A DNA stretch of 64,000 nt from JAYPHU01 sp964611435. Its GTDB lineage: Bacteria; Pseudomonadota; Alphaproteobacteria; Rhodospirillales; UBA2165. Below, piece by piece: positions 63,121 through 64,000 of the stretch; the first letter of the stretch is position 1, and the number at the start of each line of letters is the position of its first letter. The notes below the pieces were generated by a model that was given only the letters and a program-made list of their open reading frames with translations, had not been told where the DNA came from and ran no database searches. The stretch is from positions 89,127 to 153,126 of the forward strand of contig CAZSXT010000005.1 of NCBI GenBank assembly GCA_964611435.1, given 5' to 3'. Position numbers and translations under genes: made by a program.

Positions 63121-63189
63121 AAAAAAGTGCAAAATTTTTAAAAAAAGTGCGATTCATCGTTTGACAAGGTAACGAGAGGGGCGTACAAC
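63121..63189 (+). promoter_or_regulatory. rRNA operon promoter with phased UP-element repeats
   Basis: TTGACA (63161-63166), 17-base spacer, TACAAC (63184-63189), then a GC-rich discriminator, as expected of stringently controlled rRNA promoters. Upstream, the 10-mer AAAAAAGTGC occurs twice, at 63121-63130 and 63141-63150, exactly 20 bases apart, with an A/T run between: a UP element. The leader to 16S is about 300 bases. Confidence 0.8.
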
Positions 63190-63294
63190 CCCGCTCCTCG
63201 GGCGCGACTTGTCGCGCTCGTTTGTTCTCTAAAGCCTAGTCTTCCGGCGACGGTCAAGAAACTGGTGTCGGCAGGCTTCGTTTTGCGAGAACGC

Positions 63295-63305
63295 GCTCTT
63301 TGACA
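63295..63305 (+). promoter_or_regulatory. boxA-like antitermination element in rRNA leader
   Basis: GCTCTTTGACA closely matches boxA (TGCTCTTTAACA in E. coli). NusB-NusE bind this RNA to prevent premature termination of rRNA transcripts. About 190 bases separate it from the 16S start. The rest of the leader, 63190-63496, shows no reading frame. Confidence 0.7.
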
Positions 63306-63496
63306 TTGTGGATATCGAAAGGGATGCGCAGGCGGCGGTTGTTCGCGGAGCGATTATCAAATCGTTTGTCGAACACAACTTAAGTGCCGTATTGCGCATT
63401 CAAGTTTGTGCGTAATCAACGTACGTCAGTTTGATGTGAGACAGACGGCTCTTGTTTTTCCGGCCTTGAGGGCTTCGGCCTGATGGCAAGGAAATT

Positions 63497-64000
<504 letters not shown>

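Noticed and set aside
62989..63132. N-terminal extension of the small lipoprotein to 63132
   Set aside because: The lipobox signal peptide starts at 62988 with its own ribosome site.

Overview
The window comes from an alphaproteobacterium, most likely a member of Rhodospirillales in the broad sense. The evidence is the partial 16S rRNA gene at the right edge, which has the short alphaproteobacterial helix after 'CTCTTTCACC', together with the rne-amiC-mrcA-prfB gene order, an RNase E with an acidic insert in its S1 domain, a DUF2336 protein and a DUF59-containing SUF operon. The DNA is moderately GC-rich and densely coded. I see no integrase, transposase, phage gene, toxin-antitoxin pair, CRISPR array or restriction system.

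Layout. 1-18.7 kb is core housekeeping: an aminotransferase 3' end, rne, amiC, mrcA (PBP1A), prfB with its programmed frameshift, a DUF455 ferritin-like gene coupled to glnE, an AsmA/DUF3971 giant, tyrS, anmK and an alpha/beta hydrolase. 18.8-31.5 kb is a long sulfur and iron-sulfur operon that opens with a textbook IscR-type box: cysE, iscR, two class I cysteine desulfurases, sufB, sufC, sufD, sufS, sufU, sufT, sufA, a ferredoxin, tenA, mnmA and a cupin. The implied flow is serine to O-acetylserine and cysteine, then persulfide, then Fe-S clusters and tRNA 2-thiouridine. 31.6-31.83 kb holds a string of hairpins and a tRNA-Met(CAU) gene.

31.9-46.4 kb is a loose set of accessory metabolic genes: a metallophosphoesterase, an alpha/beta-hydrolase homologue lacking its serine, PhyH- and TauD-type dioxygenases, two luciferase-like monooxygenases, a DMT exporter, a YHYH gene broken by one stop codon, an orphan OmpR-type regulator, a VOC protein, DUF2336, Sel1, MlaC and isochorismatase genes. 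46.5-51.3 kb carries a flavin monooxygenase-OYE fusion (aryl-CoA type) facing an acyl-CoA dehydrogenase/SDR/NIPSNAP operon, which suggests degradation of CoA-bound aromatic or alicyclic acids. 52-57.7 kb is a tripartite tricarboxylate transporter operon with a GlcG-like and a Gfo/Idh/MocA gene under a divergent IclR regulator. 57.9-63 kb has a TPR/SHOCT/SPOR lipoprotein, then a CaiB CoA-transferase/thiolase pair bracketed by two similar repeat islands, then a small lipoprotein. 63.1-64 kb is an rRNA promoter, its leader and the first ~500 bases of 16S.

Most of the window is conventional. The observations I would follow up first are the IscR box placing cysE under iron-sulfur control, the six-hairpin string before the tRNA, and the covarying palindromic repeats that bracket the CoA-transferase/thiolase pair.
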